A DNA stretch of 64,000 nt from Gemmiger sp. An50 (GTDB lineage: Bacteria; Bacillota; Clostridia; Oscillospirales; Ruminococcaceae). Shown piece by piece: positions 1 through 6,859 of the stretch. A model generated the notes under the pieces. The model did no database searches, had not been told where the DNA came from, and worked only from the letters and a program-made list of their open reading frames with translations. Made by a program: the position numbers and the translations under genes. The DNA lies in NCBI RefSeq assembly GCF_002161595.1, contig NZ_NFID01000002.1:62001-126000 (forward strand). The letters run 5' to 3'. Position 1 is the stretch's first letter. The number at the start of each line of letters is the position of its first letter.

Positions 1-214
1 AATCGCTCACCAGCAGGGCGATGGTGGTGGTCTCCACCTTGCCGCCCATGTTGCGGGCGTTGGTATCCGCAACATAGTTCAGCTGGTTGGCAACCTCCTG
101 AATCCGTGTGCGGGTCTCGGGGTTCACGTCCGGATAGCCGTTCAGCGCCTTGGACACCGTTGCCACCGATACCCCCGCCGCTTTTGCCACATCCCGAATG
201 TTCACCCGCCGCAT
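1..214 (-). CDS. LacI-family transcriptional regulator, N-terminal part (cut by window edge)
   Basis: About 71 residues are visible. The N-terminus is a classic LacI helix-turn-helix: NIRDVAKAAGVSVATVSKAL at residues 5-24, followed by the hinge-helix region (VANQLNYVADTNARNM). This family binds palindromic operators as dimers or tetramers and usually responds to a sugar. The ligand-binding domain lies outside the window, so the ligand is unknown. The ATG follows an AAAGG-type ribosome binding site. A consensus-like promoter and a 7-bp inverted repeat lie just upstream and suggest autoregulation (inference). Confidence 0.9.
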   Translation of the reverse strand, partial: MRRVNIRDVAKAAGVSVATVSKALNGYPDVNPETRTRIQEVANQLNYVADTNARNMGGKVETTTIALLVSD

Positions 215-254
215 TACTCAACACACCTTTCCCCTTTTGTCTGATTTCGTTACC

Positions 255-283
255 ATTTTATACAATCTTCCGCAAAACGTCAA
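255..283 (-). promoter_or_regulatory. Promoter of the LacI-family gene
   Basis: On the minus strand TTGACG is separated by 17 bases from TAAAAT, about 40 bases upstream of the start codon. The -35 box lies inside the inverted repeat at 272-292. Confidence 0.6.
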
Positions 284-292
284 TTGTTTTGC
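272..292. promoter_or_regulatory. Candidate LacI-type operator (GCAAAAC-N7-GTTTTGC)
   Basis: A perfect 7-bp inverted repeat with a 7-base spacer overlaps the -35 box of the LacI-family gene. Position and symmetry suit an autoregulatory operator. No binding data exist here. Confidence 0.5.
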
Positions 293-300
293 ACACATGC

Positions 301-340
301 AAAAAAGTGCGCCCCAAGCTTGGCTCGGGGCGCACAAAAA
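301..340 (-). terminator. Rho-independent terminator after fucO
   Basis: A 9-bp GC-rich stem (GTGCGCCCC/GGGGCGCAC) is followed on the minus strand by six Ts. The plus strand also ends in a short T-poor/A-rich flank, so it mainly serves fucO, which ends at 359. Confidence 0.85.
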
Positions 341-358
341 TTCGATTCAGTTGGCTGC

Positions 359-1507
359 TTACAGCAGGCTGCGGTACAGAGCAGCGATCTCCTCCACGCT
401 GGTGTCGCGGGGGTTGCCGGGGCGGCAGGCATCGGCGAAAGCGGACTCAGACAGGAACTGTACGTCCTCTTCCTTCACGATCTCCTTCAGGTCAGCGGGG
501 ATGCCCACGTCGGCGGAGAGCTTCTTCACAGCGTCCACAGCGGCCTTGATGTACTCTTTCTTGGTCATGGTCTCGGTGCCTTCCACGCCCATGGCCTTGG
601 CAATGTCGCGGTACTTCTCACCGGTAGCGGGAGCGTTGTACTCCATCACGGTGGGCAGCAGGATGGCGTTGGCAACACCGTGGGGGGTGTCGTAAACAGC
701 GCCCAAGCTGTGAGCCATGCTGTGAACGATGCCCAGGCCCACGTTGGAGAAGCCCTGACCGGCGATGTACTGCGCCAGAGCCATGCCCTCACGGCCCTCG
801 GGAGTGTTCTCAACAGCGCCGCGCAGGTGCTTGGAGATCAGCTCGATGGCCTTCAGGTGGAACATATCGGTCATCTCCCAAGCGCCCTTGGTGATGTAGC
901 CCTCGATAGCGTGGGTCAGGGCGTCCATACCGGTGGCAGCGGTCAGGCCCTTGGGCATGCTGCTCATCATGTCGGGATCAACCACGGCAATCTCGGGGAT
1001 GTCGTTGGTGTCCACGCAGACGAACTTGCGCTTCTTCTCCACGTCGGTGATGACGTAGTTGATGGTAACCTCGGCAGCGGTACCGGCAGTGGTGGGAACA
1101 GCGATGGTGAACACGGCATGCTTCTTGGTGGGAGCAACGCCCTCCAGGCTGCGCACGTCGGCAAATTCGGGGTTGTTGATGATGATGCCAACAGCCTTGG
1201 CGGTATCCATGGAAGAACCGCCGCCGATGGTCACGATGCAGTCCGCGCCGGAAGCCTTGAAGGCCTCAACGCCGTGCTGTACGTTCTCAATGGTGGGGTT
1301 GGGCTTGATCTCGCTGTAAACTTCGTAAGCGAAGCCGGCAGCGTCCAGCAGGTCGGTGACCTTCTTGGTCACGCCGAACTTGACCAGATCGGGGTCAGAG
1401 CAAACAAAAGCCTTCTTGTAGCCGCGGGCGGTCAGCTCGGGAACGATGTTCTCGATGGCGCCCTTGCCATGATAGGAAATGGTGTTCAGAACAATGCGGT
1501 TAGCCAT
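359..1507 (-). CDS. fucO: Iron-containing alcohol dehydrogenase, lactaldehyde reductase type (FucO)
   Basis: 382 residues, the usual FucO length. The family reduces lactaldehyde to 1,2-propanediol with NADH, or acts as a general alcohol dehydrogenase, in the cytoplasm. The sequence follows E. coli FucO closely from the first residues (MANR.(V/I)LN). It has the dinucleotide motif GGGSSMD (about 96-102), PTTAGTAAEVTINYVITD (138-155), and the metal ligands D195, H199, H262 and H276 in TGMDALTHAIEGY and VHSMAH...DTPHG. The start was chosen at the ATG preceded by GGAGAGGTTTACCC; an upstream in-frame extension of 19 codons is not conserved. No fucose or rhamnose genes adjoin, so the substrate in vivo is open. 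A Rex-like site covers its promoter. Confidence 0.93.
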   Translation of the reverse strand: MANRIVLNTISYHGKGAIENIVPELTARGYKKAFVCSDPDLVKFGVTKKVTDLLDAAGFAYEVYSEIKPNPTIENVQHGVEAFKASGADCIVTIGGGSSMDTAKAVGIIINNPEFADVRSLEGVAPTKKHAVFTIAVPTTAGTAAEVTINYVITDVEKKRKFVCVDTNDIPEIAVVDPDMMSSMPKGLTAATGMDALTHAIEGYITKGAWEMTDMFHLKAIELISKHLRGAVENTPEGREGMALAQYIAGQGFSNVGLGIVHSMAHSLGAVYDTPHGVANAILLPTVMEYNAPATGEKYRDIAKAMGVEGTETMTKKEYIKAAVDAVKKLSADVGIPADLKEIVKEEDVQFLSESAFADACRPGNPRDTSVEEIAALYRSLL

Positions 1508-1583
1508 GGGTAAACCTCTCCTTTTTGTTATGAAAGTAAAACCGGGACGCTTCTCTCGCTGCAATCCGGCGGGAAGCGTTTCA

Positions 1584-1601
1584 CTGTTATTATTATAACA
1601 A
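1584..1601. promoter_or_regulatory. Rex-like operator overlapping the fucO -10 box
   Basis: The minus strand reads TTGTTATAATAATAACAG, close to the Rex consensus TTGTTAA-N4-TTAACAA with three mismatches. It covers the -10 box. Rex represses fermentation dehydrogenases when NADH is low in Firmicutes. The match is by eye and the site is AT-rich, so chance is possible. Confidence 0.5.
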
Positions 1602-1621
1602 CGTGATTTTCCTGTTTACAA
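1592..1621 (-). promoter_or_regulatory. fucO promoter
   Basis: TTGTAA and a perfect TATAAT are separated by 18 bases on the minus strand, about 85 bases upstream of the fucO start. Confidence 0.65.
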
Positions 1622-1683
1622 GTTACACATGAATCCCAGTGTCACATTTCATAATTTTATCAAAAAGGCCAGAAAGGCGCAGT

Positions 1684-2244
1684 TCAGGCTTCCGGATGCA
1701 GATCCCGCAAAAGCAGCTCCAGCCGCTGGGGCATCGCCTCGATCAGCAGTTCCACCATCTGCTCCGGGCTGCGCTTCATGCCGCTCACCGCCCAGCTGGC
1801 GGTCATCTGAATGGAGGCGCGGCAATACATCTCCAGCAGGAAGGCCACATCCTCGGTCAGGGGCGCGCCGGTCTTGCGGGTGATGATCTCGCTGTAAAAG
1901 CGATGGATGTATTCGTAGTCATAGGCCATCAGCGAGTTGGCATCATGGCTGCCGAAGGCACAGGCGAAAAAGCTCTGCTCCGCCTTGATGAAGCGGAACT
2001 TGTTGAGCAGCCCTTCCCGCAGGGTAAGGCTTACGCCCATTTCTTTAAAGGACTGCTCCACCAGCCGCTCAAAATACCAGTTTACCAAATCGTATTTATC
2101 CAGAAAGCAGCGGTAGAAGGTCTGACGGCTCACGCCGCAGCCCTCCACGATCTGCTTGACAGTGATCTTATCCAGAGGTTCGCGGTCCACCAGCTCCTTC
2201 AGGGCATTGGCCAGTTTGTATTTGGTTTTCAGCGCGGATTCCAT
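1684..2244 (-). CDS. TetR/AcrR-family transcriptional regulator
   Basis: 186 residues. The N-terminal helix-turn-helix is ALKELVDREPLDKITVKQIV followed by EGCGVSRQTFYRCFLDKYDL (about 14-53), typical of the TetR family, in particular the DhaS-like branch with GVSRQTFY(R/Y)(H/C)F. The helical C-terminal domain binds an unknown effector and forms the dimer. The ATG has AAAAGGAGG eight bases upstream. It is transcribed in the same direction as fucO, about 180 bp upstream of it; fucO has its own promoter, so control of fucO by this protein is possible but only inferred. Confidence 0.88.
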   Translation of the reverse strand: MESALKTKYKLANALKELVDREPLDKITVKQIVEGCGVSRQTFYRCFLDKYDLVNWYFERLVEQSFKEMGVSLTLREGLLNKFRFIKAEQSFFACAFGSHDANSLMAYDYEYIHRFYSEIITRKTGAPLTEDVAFLLEMYCRASIQMTASWAVSGMKRSPEQMVELLIEAMPQRLELLLRDLHPEA

Positions 2245-2352
2245 GGCGGGCGCCTCCTTTTGACAAATCGTTCTACCCTTCTACTTTATCACAAACCCGG
2301 TGTAAAGTCACGATATTTGCCGCTTGTACAGCTTTTGCAGCTGTTATCGTTT

Positions 2353-2582
2353 ATAAAAGAAAAAACGCACCGGTCACCCGATACGCATGAATGTGAGTAT
2401 GTACAGACCGAACCAACGACCATTCCGAGCCCGGAAATTGTCGCGCTGCATCGCCCACTGGGCGCGCTCGGCTCCGGCGCAGTTAACAGCCGCCCCGCGC
2501 CGTTTTGTTTGTGCGTTCGGTTTTGCTTTGCTGCACCCCGCCAGCTCTTGCGGCTGTGAACGCACAGGGTCGTTGGCGCTTT
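2353..2582. repeat. tRNA-associated tandem repeat, copy A (230 bp)
   Basis: Copy A and copy B (2583-2872) are almost identical except for a 60-bp insertion in B at 2678-2737. On the minus strand each contains a piece like the tRNA-Asn anticodon arm (GGCGGCTGTTAACTGCGCC), a piece like its T arm (GGTCGTTGGTTCG), and a terminator-like hairpin ending in GGTGCGCTTTTTC. The edge at 2353 is less well conserved than the interior. Short peptides can be read in it, but no ribosome binding site or codon pattern supports them. Confidence 0.85.
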
Positions 2583-2872
2583 GCAAAAGAAAAAGCGCAC
2601 CGGTTGCTCGATACGCATGAATGCAAGCAGCTACAGACCGAACCAACGACCATTCCGAGCCCGGAAATTGTCGCGCTACACCACGGGCCTTTGCCCGCGG
2701 CACATCCCTCTGTTTCCGGGCCCGCCTCCGCCTCGCTGCATCGCCCACTGGGCGCGCTCGGCTCCGGCGCAGTTAACAGCCGCCCCGCGCCGTTTTGTTT
2801 GTGCGTTCAGTTTTGCTTTGCTGCACCCCGCCAGCTCTTGCGGCTGTGAACGCACAGGGTCGTTGGCGCTTT
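2583..2872. repeat. tRNA-associated tandem repeat, copy B (290 bp)
   Basis: This is a direct tandem copy of 2353-2582 with a 60-bp insertion (2678-2737) bounded by a repeated CGCT. The shared stretch from ACAGACCGAACC (2633) to CGCGCT and from GCATCGCCC (2738) onward is nearly identical to copy A. A third, truncated copy (2873-2900) runs into the tRNA-Asn terminator, so the array directly abuts the tRNA gene. Confidence 0.85.
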
Positions 2873-2873
2873 G

Positions 2874-2907
2874 CAAAAGAAAAAGCGCACCGGTTATCCG
2901 ATGCGCT
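2874..2907 (-). terminator. Terminator of tRNA-Asn; truncated third repeat copy
   Basis: On the minus strand AGCGCATCGG-ATAA-CCGGTGCGCT forms a 10-bp stem with one G·T pair, followed by TTTTTCTTTT. The same half-hairpin occurs at the start of repeat copies A and B, so the terminator is part of the repeated unit. Confidence 0.8.
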
Positions 2908-2913
2908 TTTTTC

Positions 2914-2989
2914 TGGCTCCCCCTGTTGGGCTCGAACCAACGACCCTGCGGTTAACAGCCGCATGCTCTACCGACTGAGCTAAGGAGGA
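2914..2989 (-). tRNA. tRNA-Asn (anticodon GTT)
   Basis: 76 nt including an encoded CCA. The 7-bp acceptor stem is TCCTCCT/AGGGGGA with one G·T pair. The D arm is GCTC-AGTCGGTA-GAGC, the anticodon arm is TGCGG-CTGTTAA-CCGCA with anticodon GTT, and the T arm is GTTGG-TTCGAGC-CCAAC. All stems are intact. Confidence 0.97.
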
Positions 2990-3023
2990 TTATCTTGCCG
3001 CCCTTTCGTTCGGCGACTTTAAT

Positions 3024-3052
3024 AATATAACACAACTCAAAAAAGAATGCAA
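3024..3052 (-). promoter_or_regulatory. Promoter of tRNA-Asn
   Basis: TTGCAT-N17-TATATT on the minus strand, about 35 bases upstream of the tRNA 5' end. Confidence 0.6.
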
Positions 3053-3074
3053 GCCTTTTTTCTATTTTTTTCAA

Positions 3075-3108
3075 AAAATATGTGCGGGCCCTTTTGCAGG
3101 GCCCGCAC
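3075..3108 (-). terminator. Terminator after the CPA2 antiporter gene
   Basis: A perfect 10-bp stem GTGCGGGCCC/GGGCCCGCAC is followed by ATATTTTTTG on the minus strand, 11 bases past the antiporter stop codon. Confidence 0.9.
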
Positions 3109-3119
3109 ATGCAAGCACA

Positions 3120-4400
3120 TCAATGCTTCTGGTTCTTTTCCTTGATCTCCTGTTCGCGGGTGAGCAGCTGATCGGTAACGATATCCAGCTGTTCCAGCGC
3201 CTCGCTGCGGTTCTCCAGCGGGCTCTCCTCCAGCTGCAGATCGTCCTCGCCGCGGTAGGCCAGCTTCAGCAGGATCGGGGTCAGAATGGTGCTGATGATA
3301 ACCATGATGATCACGGGTCCGAACAGAGCGTCCGGCATCAGGCCCACTTCCGCGCCCTTGTTGGCAACGATCAGCGCAACCTCGCCACGGCATACCATGC
3401 CCAGACCGATCTGGTTGCACTCACGGGTGGTAAAGCCGCACATCTTGGCGCCCGCGCCACAGCCCAGCCACTTGGACAGAACCGCAACCACCACCAGCAG
3501 AACACTGAAGATCACGATCTGAGTGTTCATGGCGGGCAGCACTACGGTCATACCGATGCTGGCGAAGAACACGGGGGCCAGGAACAGGTACTGCACCGGC
3601 TCAAACTTGGAGGCGATGTAGCCCGCCTTCTTGGTGGCGCCGATCATCAGGCCAGCCGCAAAGGCGCCGGTGATATCGGCCACGCCGAAGAAGTGCTCGG
3701 CAATCCAGGCCATCATCAGGCAGACCACGAAGGCCGCAATGGGGAAGCGCCGCAGATCGCGACGGCCGGCACGCTCGATGTACCAGTCCAGAGCCTTCAG
3801 GCCGACCACATACACGAAGCAGCAGACCACCAGGAACAGAACGATCTTCAGCAGCACTACGGCAATGCTCTCGCCGCCGCCGCCCAGGCTGGTCATGATG
3901 GTCAGGGCGATGATGCCCAGGATATCGTCAATGATGGCAGCGGCCAGGATGGTGTTGCCCACCCGGCTCTGCAGGCGGCCCATCTCACGCAGGGCCTCCA
4001 CCGTGATGCTCACGGAGGTAGCAGTCAAAACGGTACCGATAAAGAAGTTCTGCAGCATGTTCTCGGTGGGAGCCAGCCAGGCAGCCAGACCCGCACCGCC
4101 CAGCAGCGGCACCAGAACGCCCAGCATCGCCACCAGGAAGCCGGACTTACCCGCGTTTTTCAGGTCGCGGATGTCGGTCTCCATACCGGCAGAGAACATG
4201 ATCACGATCACGCCCAGCTCCGCCAGCTGCTTGATCATCTCGCTGTCGCTGGGCAGCAGGCCGAACACGGCGGGACCCAGCAGCAAACCTGCAAGCAGAG
4301 CGCCTACCACCTGGGGCATCTGGAAGCGGCGGGTGATCAGGCCGCAAATCTTAGTGCTTACCAGGATCAGAGCGATCTGCCACAAAAAATCATAAGACAT
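3120..4400 (-). CDS. CPA2-family cation/proton antiporter (Na+/H+ exchanger domain)
   Basis: 426 residues, mostly hydrophobic, with roughly 11-13 membrane segments spread over residues 5-390. It has family hallmarks: VVGALLAGLLLGPAVFG (31-47), SAGMETDIRDLKNAGK (70-85) and ILAAAIIDDILGIIALTI with the paired aspartates of the CPA2 ion site (about 151-168). CPA2 proteins exchange Na+ or K+ for protons in the cytoplasmic membrane. The C-terminus is a short hydrophilic tail rich in Glu; the TrkA-N/C nucleotide-binding domains of Kef channels are absent, so a Nap/GerN-type antiporter is more likely than KefB. The start has TAGGAGGAATCAACGA upstream. It stands alone between its own promoter and terminator. 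Confidence 0.9.
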   Translation of the reverse strand: MSYDFLWQIALILVSTKICGLITRRFQMPQVVGALLAGLLLGPAVFGLLPSDSEMIKQLAELGVIVIMFSAGMETDIRDLKNAGKSGFLVAMLGVLVPLLGGAGLAAWLAPTENMLQNFFIGTVLTATSVSITVEALREMGRLQSRVGNTILAAAIIDDILGIIALTIMTSLGGGGESIAVVLLKIVLFLVVCCFVYVVGLKALDWYIERAGRRDLRRFPIAAFVVCLMMAWIAEHFFGVADITGAFAAGLMIGATKKAGYIASKFEPVQYLFLAPVFFASIGMTVVLPAMNTQIVIFSVLLVVVAVLSKWLGCGAGAKMCGFTTRECNQIGLGMVCRGEVALIVANKGAEVGLMPDALFGPVIIMVIISTILTPILLKLAYRGEDDLQLEESPLENRSEALEQLDIVTDQLLTREQEIKEKNQKH

Positions 4401-4456
4401 TTCGTTGATTCCTCCTACTTATTTAAAACTCTCTCTTTGCAATAGGGCACCAAGGC

Positions 4457-4485
4457 ATTATACACAAATCAATCACAAAGTGCAA
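4457..4485 (-). promoter_or_regulatory. Promoter of the CPA2 antiporter gene
   Basis: TTGCAC-N17-TATAAT on the minus strand, with a TGTG just before the -10 box, about 57 bases upstream of the start codon. The AT-rich stretch 4486-4711 behind it holds nothing else I can identify. Confidence 0.7.
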
Positions 4486-4711
4486 GCGTGGGAATTTTCA
4501 CATTTTTGCTTATTCAGAGGAAAAAACTTTGTCAGTTTTTTAGCAATATTTCACAAACAAACAAGTTCGCCAGTTTCATTTCGGAATTTCTGATTATTTT
4601 ATGAATTCTGTTCAGCTTGCCTTCTTTTCTTTCATAAATATTGCAGTTCTTACAAAATTGTATCAATTTTTTCGTAAGAATGCACAGTGCTGATCGTACA
4701 AAACAAAGTAC

Positions 4712-4742
4712 AAAAAAGCCCCATATCGAACGATATGGGGCT
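4712..4742 (-). terminator. Terminator of the murD-GNAT-lyase operon
   Basis: A 12-bp perfect stem AGCCCCATATCG/CGATATGGGGCT with a TT loop is followed by six Ts on the minus strand. Confidence 0.92.
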
Positions 4743-4761
4743 ATGTTCAGAATGATTTTTC

Positions 4762-6021
4762 TTATTGGCCGTCAAATGCACGCTGAGCGGCCAGCAGCAC
4801 ACCGGCACGGCTGGCGGCAAAGTTCAAACCGCCCTGCAGGTAAACGGTGTAGGGCGGGCGCATGGGACCGTCGCAGCTGAGCTCGATGCTGCTGCCGTTG
4901 GTGAAGGCACCCGCCGCCATGATCACCTCGCTGGTATAGCCGGGCATGGCGTAGGGCTCCGGCGCAGCGAAGCTGTCCACCGGGCTGCCTGCCTGGATTC
5001 CCTGACAGAAGGCCACCATGGCCGCCGGGTCGCCGGTCTCAAAGCTGGTGATGATGTCGTTGCGGGGGTCGGTGTACTTGGGCAGAGGATTCTTGCCCAG
5101 CAGGTCCAGCAGGCAGCTGGCGTAGATGCTGGTCTTGATGGCCTCGGCAGTTACACCGGGGGCATAGTACAGGCCCAAGTACAGCTGACGCAGGCTGTCC
5201 AAGGTGCAGCCCAGCTCCCGGCCGGTGCCGGGGGCTGTGAGCCGGTGGGCGCACTTTTCTACCAGATCAGCCCGGCCCGCCACATAGCCGCCGGTGGGCG
5301 CGATGCCGCCGCCGGGGTTCTTGATCAGGCTGCCCACGATCAGGTCCGCCCCCACACTGGTGGGTTCTGCGGTCTGGGTGAACTCACCGTAGCAGTTGTC
5401 CACCATGACCACCACGTTGGGATTGGCCTGCTTGGCGGTGCGAATCACCTTTTCGATGGTGGCCAGGTCAAAGGCGGCACGGCTGGAATATCCGCGGCTG
5501 CGCTGGATATGGCAGACGGTGGCGTTCTTCGCCTTTTCGGCAATCAGCTCATAATCCGGCTGACCGTTCTGCAGGGGAGCTTCGTCGTATTTCACGCCGT
5601 ATTCCGCCAGGGTACCGCAGCCCTTGCCCGCATCACCAATGCCGATCACACCCTCCAGAGTGTCATAGGGACGGCCGGTGGCGGCCAGCAGGGTGTCGCC
5701 CGCCCGCAGCAGACCGAACAGCGCCACAGTCAGCGCATGGGTACCGGACAGAAAATGGGGACGGCAGAGCGCGTCCTCCGCGCCCACCACCTGGGCGAAC
5801 ACCTGATCCAGACGGTCCCGGCCCGCATCGTCATAGCCGTAACCGGTGCTGCCCATCATGTGGGTGGCGGCCACACGGTTATCCGTGAAGGCCTTCAGCA
5901 TCTTCACCTGATTGTAATCGCGGATGGCGTCGATTTTCTCGAACTCGGGGCGGCACAGCTCCATAGCGCGGGCGTCCAGCTCCTGAAAACGGGGGCTCAC
6001 ATCAAAAAATTGCTCGATCAT
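4762..6021 (-). CDS. PLP-dependent methionine gamma-lyase family protein ('aluminium resistance' family)
   Basis: 419 residues, the normal length of the Alum_res/YnbB family (PF06838), a fold-type I PLP family related to cystathionine/methionine gamma-lyases. Visible motifs are NRVAATHMMGSTGYGYDDAG (48-67), CRPHFLSGTHALTVALFG (86-103), VVVMVDNCYGEFTQ with the PLP-contacting Asp, and VGSLIKNPGGGIAPTGGYV with the probable Schiff-base lysine (about 236). The real substrate is poorly defined; the 'aluminium resistance' name is historic. It is the last gene of an operon with murD and a GNAT gene, 46 bp after the latter. Confidence 0.9.
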   Translation of the reverse strand: MIEQFFDVSPRFQELDARAMELCRPEFEKIDAIRDYNQVKMLKAFTDNRVAATHMMGSTGYGYDDAGRDRLDQVFAQVVGAEDALCRPHFLSGTHALTVALFGLLRAGDTLLAATGRPYDTLEGVIGIGDAGKGCGTLAEYGVKYDEAPLQNGQPDYELIAEKAKNATVCHIQRSRGYSSRAAFDLATIEKVIRTAKQANPNVVVMVDNCYGEFTQTAEPTSVGADLIVGSLIKNPGGGIAPTGGYVAGRADLVEKCAHRLTAPGTGRELGCTLDSLRQLYLGLYYAPGVTAEAIKTSIYASCLLDLLGKNPLPKYTDPRNDIITSFETGDPAAMVAFCQGIQAGSPVDSFAAPEPYAMPGYTSEVIMAAGAFTNGSSIELSCDGPMRPPYTVYLQGGLNFAASRAGVLLAAQRAFDGQ

Positions 6022-6067
6022 GTATGATAATATCCTCTTTTCTCGTATTGATAACAGGCAGCTCTTT

Positions 6068-6859
6068 TCAGTTCAAATCCGGCTGAGGGCTGTAGCTGCT
6101 CACTTCGCCCTGTTTGACAAATCCCAGCCGCCGGTAGAATTCCTCTAAAGCAGGCAGACACAGCAGCTCCACCAAAATCCCCTGCTCCGCCAGCTGATTG
6201 GCCAGCCCGGTCACCAGTGCGCCTGCCAGGCCATTGCCCCGGGCATCCTGCCTGGTTTCCACTCCAGCCAGATAGGCGGTCTTATTCCAGATGGCATAGA
6301 CTCCCGCCGTGGCGGCGATCTCCCCGGTCCGGCTTCGTGCCGCCCAGAGCAGCGCCCGGCCGTGGTTCACCAGGGTACAGGTCTCGCTGTAAAAACAGTC
6401 GCGGGTCTGCTGATCTCCGCTCAGGCTTTCGCCCTGGCAGAGGAACTCGGTCACCTGGCTCACAGCAGGATGTTCCTGCAGCACAAAAGCTGCGGGCAGT
6501 TCCCGCCGGGGCAGCTGTTCCCCGACGGGCAGAAGCATTCGGGAATACCGTCTCCGAAGCGTCCAGCCCTCCGGAGCCATTCCGGCGGCGCGCAGCCGGC
6601 ACACACCCAGAAACCCCAAAAAACCGGCCAGCTCTTCAGCATCCGCCGGGCCGGCCAGAAGAGCGGTTTGTCCGCGGACGCCCAGCGCAAAGGGGGTCTC
6701 CCCCTCACCGCTGGTATAAAACTGCCAGCCGGAGCCGGGCAGCGGTCCGAACACCATCTCGCTTGCTCCCAGCTGGCAGGCTACGCCTGCGGCCCGGGGA
6801 TCGGCCAGTGCGGCTGTAAAGCGCCGCCGGGTCTGTGCGGAATTGACCGCGCAGATCAC
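6068..6859 (-). CDS. GNAT-family N-acetyltransferase
   Basis: 263 residues. The C-terminal half (about 150-255) is the acetyltransferase domain: TAGVYAIWNKTAYLAGVETR then the acetyl-CoA loop QDARGNGLAGALVTGLANQL (Q/R-x-x-G-x-G/A) and FYRRLGFVKQGEVSSY at the end. The first 140 residues are a less conserved domain found in 'GNAT family' two-domain proteins. It starts with GTG inside a GTGA overlap with the murD stop, so the two are translationally coupled. The acceptor substrate is unknown. Confidence 0.85.
   Translation of the reverse strand: MICAVNSAQTRRRFTAALADPRAAGVACQLGASEMVFGPLPGSGWQFYTSGEGETPFALGVRGQTALLAGPADAEELAGFLGFLGVCRLRAAGMAPEGWTLRRRYSRMLLPVGEQLPRRELPAAFVLQEHPAVSQVTEFLCQGESLSGDQQTRDCFYSETCTLVNHGRALLWAARSRTGEIAATAGVYAIWNKTAYLAGVETRQDARGNGLAGALVTGLANQLAEQGILVELLCLPALEEFYRRLGFVKQGEVSSYSPQPDLN

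Noticed and set aside
2353-2912. Group I intron or integron attC site in the tRNA-linked repeat
   Set aside because: The split is not in the anticodon loop, no intron core or endonuclease is present, and no integron integrase is in the window.
2289-2983. Several overlapping small reading frames on both strands inside the tRNA-linked repeats
   Set aside because: They are Arg/Pro/Cys-rich, change with the repeat, have no ribosome binding site, and follow the repeat structure rather than codon usage.
3123-4445. 440-codon frame opposite the antiporter gene
   Set aside because: The minus-strand gene has CPA2 motifs and membrane segments; the plus frame is His/Gln-rich shadow sequence.
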